Program-made: the position numbers and the translations under genes
The notes under the pieces: model-generated
Told to the model about the DNA's origin: nothing
Databases searched by the model: none
The model's input: only the letters and a program-made list of their open reading frames with translations
In this document: positions 62,325 through 64,000 of the stretch, piece by piece
Numbering within the stretch: position 1 is the stretch's first letter
Layout: every line of letters starts with the position of its first letter
DNA from: Pseudomonas viridiflava
GTDB lineage: Bacteria > Pseudomonadota > Gammaproteobacteria > Pseudomonadales > Pseudomonadaceae
Reading direction: 5' to 3'
Length of the DNA stretch: 64,000 bases
Assembly (NCBI GenBank): GCA_900596015.1
Contig: UVIF01000024.1
Location: 186,001 to 250,000 of the forward strand

Positions 62325-62585
62325 ATGCTCCCGCCCAAAGCGTTCCTCGACACCCTGAGCGATCACGCCTCGCGCCTGTTCAGCGGTGACACCGCGCAGC
62401 CGCGCGCAGAGCTCGAAGGTCAGTTCAAGGCGCTGCTGCAATCGGGCTTCAGCAAGCTCGATCTGGTCAGCCGCGAGGAATTCGACAGCCAGATGGTTGT
62501 GCTGGCGCGTACCCGTGCGCGTTTGGAGAGCCTGGAAGCCAAAGTCGCCGAGATGGAAGCCAAGGCAGCACCCAAGGCCGAGTAA
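62325..62585 (+). CDS. ubiK: Ubiquinone-biosynthesis accessory factor UbiK
   Basis: Coiled-coil accessory factor of the Ubi metabolon (86 residues, YqiC family). MLPPKAFLDTLSDHASRLFS and FKALLQSGFSKLDLVSREEFD are the family signature, with a C-terminal helix RLESLEAKVAEMEAKAA. It promotes ubiquinone synthesis with UbiJ. It is divergent from glnK. ATG at 62325 is the conserved start and follows CAGGAAA. Confidence 0.92.
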   Translation: MLPPKAFLDTLSDHASRLFSGDTAQPRAELEGQFKALLQSGFSKLDLVSREEFDSQMVVLARTRARLESLEAKVAEMEAKAAPKAE

Positions 62586-62669
62586 CCTGGACCGCAGCTC
62601 GATTGCCGATCGGCTGCACCGCTTTGTGCCACGCTCGGCATTGCCATTGAACAGCAGGGACGTGCTTCG

Positions 62670-63587
62670 ATGAACCGCAACGAGCTGCGCAAGGCCGATA
62701 TCAACCTGATGGTGGTGTTCGAAGCGCTCATGCTCGAACGCAACGTCACCCGCGTCGCGGAAAAGCTGTTCCTTGGTCAGCCCACGGTCAGTTCAGCCCT
62801 GAACCGGCTGCGCGCCCTGTTCAACGATCCCTTGTTCATTCGCATCGGCCATCGCATGGAGCCCACCGCGCGCGCCGAGGAAATCATCCGGCACCTGTCC
62901 CCGGCGCTCGATGCAATGTCGGTAGCGCTGAGCCTGACCCACGACTTCGAACCGGCCGTGAGCACCATGACCTTCCGCATCGGCCTGTCCGACGACGTTG
63001 AATTCGGCCTGCTGCCCCAGGTGCTGCGCGCCTTGCGCACCGAGGCGCCGAAAGTGGTGATCGTGGTGCAGCACGTGGATTACTGGCGCATTCCCGATCT
63101 GCTCGCCTCCGGCGACATCACCGTGGGCATCAGCCAGACCCGCGGCCTGCCGGCCAATGCCAAGCGTAAACTACTGCGCCGCATGCGCCCGCGCGTGCTG
63201 CGCGCCGACAAGTCGGCTACCCCACTGACCCTGGACGAATACTGCGCCCGCCCCCACGTACTGGTGTCGCCGACTGCGCACACCAGCGGTATCGCCGATG
63301 AGTGGCTGCAGGAAATCGGCCGCACCCGCCAAGTGGTGCTGTCGGTGCCCCAATTCAGCTCGCTGCCCGCCCTGCTCGCCGGCACCGACATGCTCGCCGG
63401 CCTGCCCGACTACGCCGCGACCGCGATGGCCGCTCACGGCAACCTGTTCGACGAACCGCTGCCGTTCGATGCGCCGACGCTGGATTTGTCGATGGTGTGG
63501 TTGAGCATCACCGACACGGATCCGGCGGAGCGGTGGTTGCGGTCGCGGTTGGAGGCGTTCATGGGGGATCGCGGTGGGGTGGTGTAG
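62670..63587 (+). CDS. LysR-type transcriptional regulator
   Basis: LTTR of 305 residues in the NodD/LeuO-like subgroup (start ELRKADINLMVVFEALMLER). The helix-turn-helix is RVAEKLFLGQPTVSSALNRLRALF, residues about 28-53; the effector domain starts near FRIGLSDDVEFGLLP. It lies 84 bases after ubiK and before comM. The target genes are unknown. Confidence 0.93.
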   Translation: MNRNELRKADINLMVVFEALMLERNVTRVAEKLFLGQPTVSSALNRLRALFNDPLFIRIGHRMEPTARAEEIIRHLSPALDAMSVALSLTHDFEPAVSTMTFRIGLSDDVEFGLLPQVLRALRTEAPKVVIVVQHVDYWRIPDLLASGDITVGISQTRGLPANAKRKLLRRMRPRVLRADKSATPLTLDEYCARPHVLVSPTAHTSGIADEWLQEIGRTRQVVLSVPQFSSLPALLAGTDMLAGLPDYAATAMAAHGNLFDEPLPFDAPTLDLSMVWLSITDTDPAERWLRSRLEAFMGDRGGVV

Positions 63588-63791
63588 GGTCGCAACAAAT
63601 TGTCACCCATCTTACAAGCCCGAGTTGGTCGTGGGCACGTTGCTGAACAGCAGTGTCTGGAAACCATGACCAGCCTGCTGCTGCCACCCGTAGCACCGTG
63701 AATCATTTCTGCACTGGCGCCCCCTTCCCCATCCACTACCCTCGCACCACTACCGCAGGAAGCGGTTCCTCTTTCAACGCATGGAGCACGC

Positions 63792-64000
63792 ATGTCTCTC
63801 GCTATCGTTCACAGCCGGGCCCAGGTGGGCGTGGGTGCGCCTGCGGTCACGGTCGAGGCGCATCTGGCCAATGGGCTGCCGGCGCTGACGCTGGTGGGGC
63901 TGCCGGAGGCCTCGGTCAAGGAGAGCAAGGATCGCGTGCGCAGCGCGATTCTCAATTCGGGGCTGGAGTTTCCGGCGCGGCGGATCACCCTGAACCTGGC
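63792..64000 (+). CDS. comM: Mg-chelatase-like ATPase ComM/YifB, N-terminal part
   Basis: The first 69 codons of the ComM/YifB family, a hexameric ATPase assisting branch migration in natural transformation; the gene runs off the right edge. MSLAIVHSRAQVGVGAPAVT, ANGLPALTLVGLPEASVKES and NSGLEFPARRITLNLA match the family N-terminal domain. Nothing is visible of the ATPase core. A 204-base gap to the LysR gene upstream holds its promoter; GGAG at 63783-63786 suits the ATG at 63792. Confidence 0.9.
   Translation, partial: MSLAIVHSRAQVGVGAPAVTVEAHLANGLPALTLVGLPEASVKESKDRVRSAILNSGLEFPARRITLNL

Overview
The window is ordinary high-GC chromosome of a fluorescent Pseudomonas, most likely of the P. 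putida group. The evidence is the gene content and order (ubiI-ubiH-pepP-ygfB | zapB-like-zapA-6S RNA-fau; ubiD-acyltransferase-rho-trxA; ppx|ppk; algP, algQ, hemYXDC, algR, algZ, argH; cyaY, lptM, lysA, dapF, xerC; sutA, amtB, glnK) and extragenic palindromes with the TTCGCGGGCAGA...CGCTCCCACAG core typical of that group. Species assignment is inference from memory of these families. No phage, transposase, tRNA, rRNA or CRISPR array was seen.

Layout. 1-8238 is a sulfur-scavenging block: ssuE-ssuA-ssuD (minus), the 1-Cys peroxiredoxin lsfA, an OprD-type porin, and the divergent tauABCD operon for taurine import and desulfonation. It abuts, convergently, gcvT-gcvH of the glycine cleavage system; gcvP does not follow, so this looks like a rearrangement junction. 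9857-9990 holds a 29-bp tandem repeat. 9998-12832 is a ferric-iron-type ABC importer without its ATPase. 12924-17293 (minus) is ubiI, ubiH, pepP and a YgfB/YecA-family gene, and divergently 17457-18907 holds a ZapB-like gene, zapA, 6S RNA and fau. 18967-23785 has small or less studied genes (a 55-residue membrane protein, an EVE-domain protein, an orphan FliL-like protein, glpT, a ChaC-type enzyme, a ferredoxin-reductase fusion) leading to ubiD.

25324-29209 is an SGNH acyltransferase, rho and trxA (minus). 29528-32357 is a complete polar amino-acid ABC importer. ppx and ppk follow in convergent orientation, then a DedA protein and elbB. 37965-40295 is a probable accessory patch (LysR, exported isochorismatase-like hydrolase, LysE exporter). 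40393-51251 carries yheS (ABC-F), a TIGR02444 gene, algP, an FKBP isomerase, algQ, the hemCDXY block and the AlgZ/AlgR two-component system. argH follows, with a palindromic element on each side.

53020-59147 has several small conserved genes, cyaY, and the lptM-lysA-dapF-DUF484-xerC-HAD string. 59148-61911 has sutA, yjbQ, amtB and glnK; glnK has a good sigma-54 promoter and an NtrC-type site. The window ends with ubiK, a LysR regulator and the start of comM.

No clearly new multi-gene system was found. The most interesting signals are non-coding: the 29-bp tandem repeat upstream of gcvT, the tripled 10-bp repeat and operator-like palindrome upstream of tauA, matching long-arm palindromic elements on both sides of argH, and several isolated operator-like palindromes.
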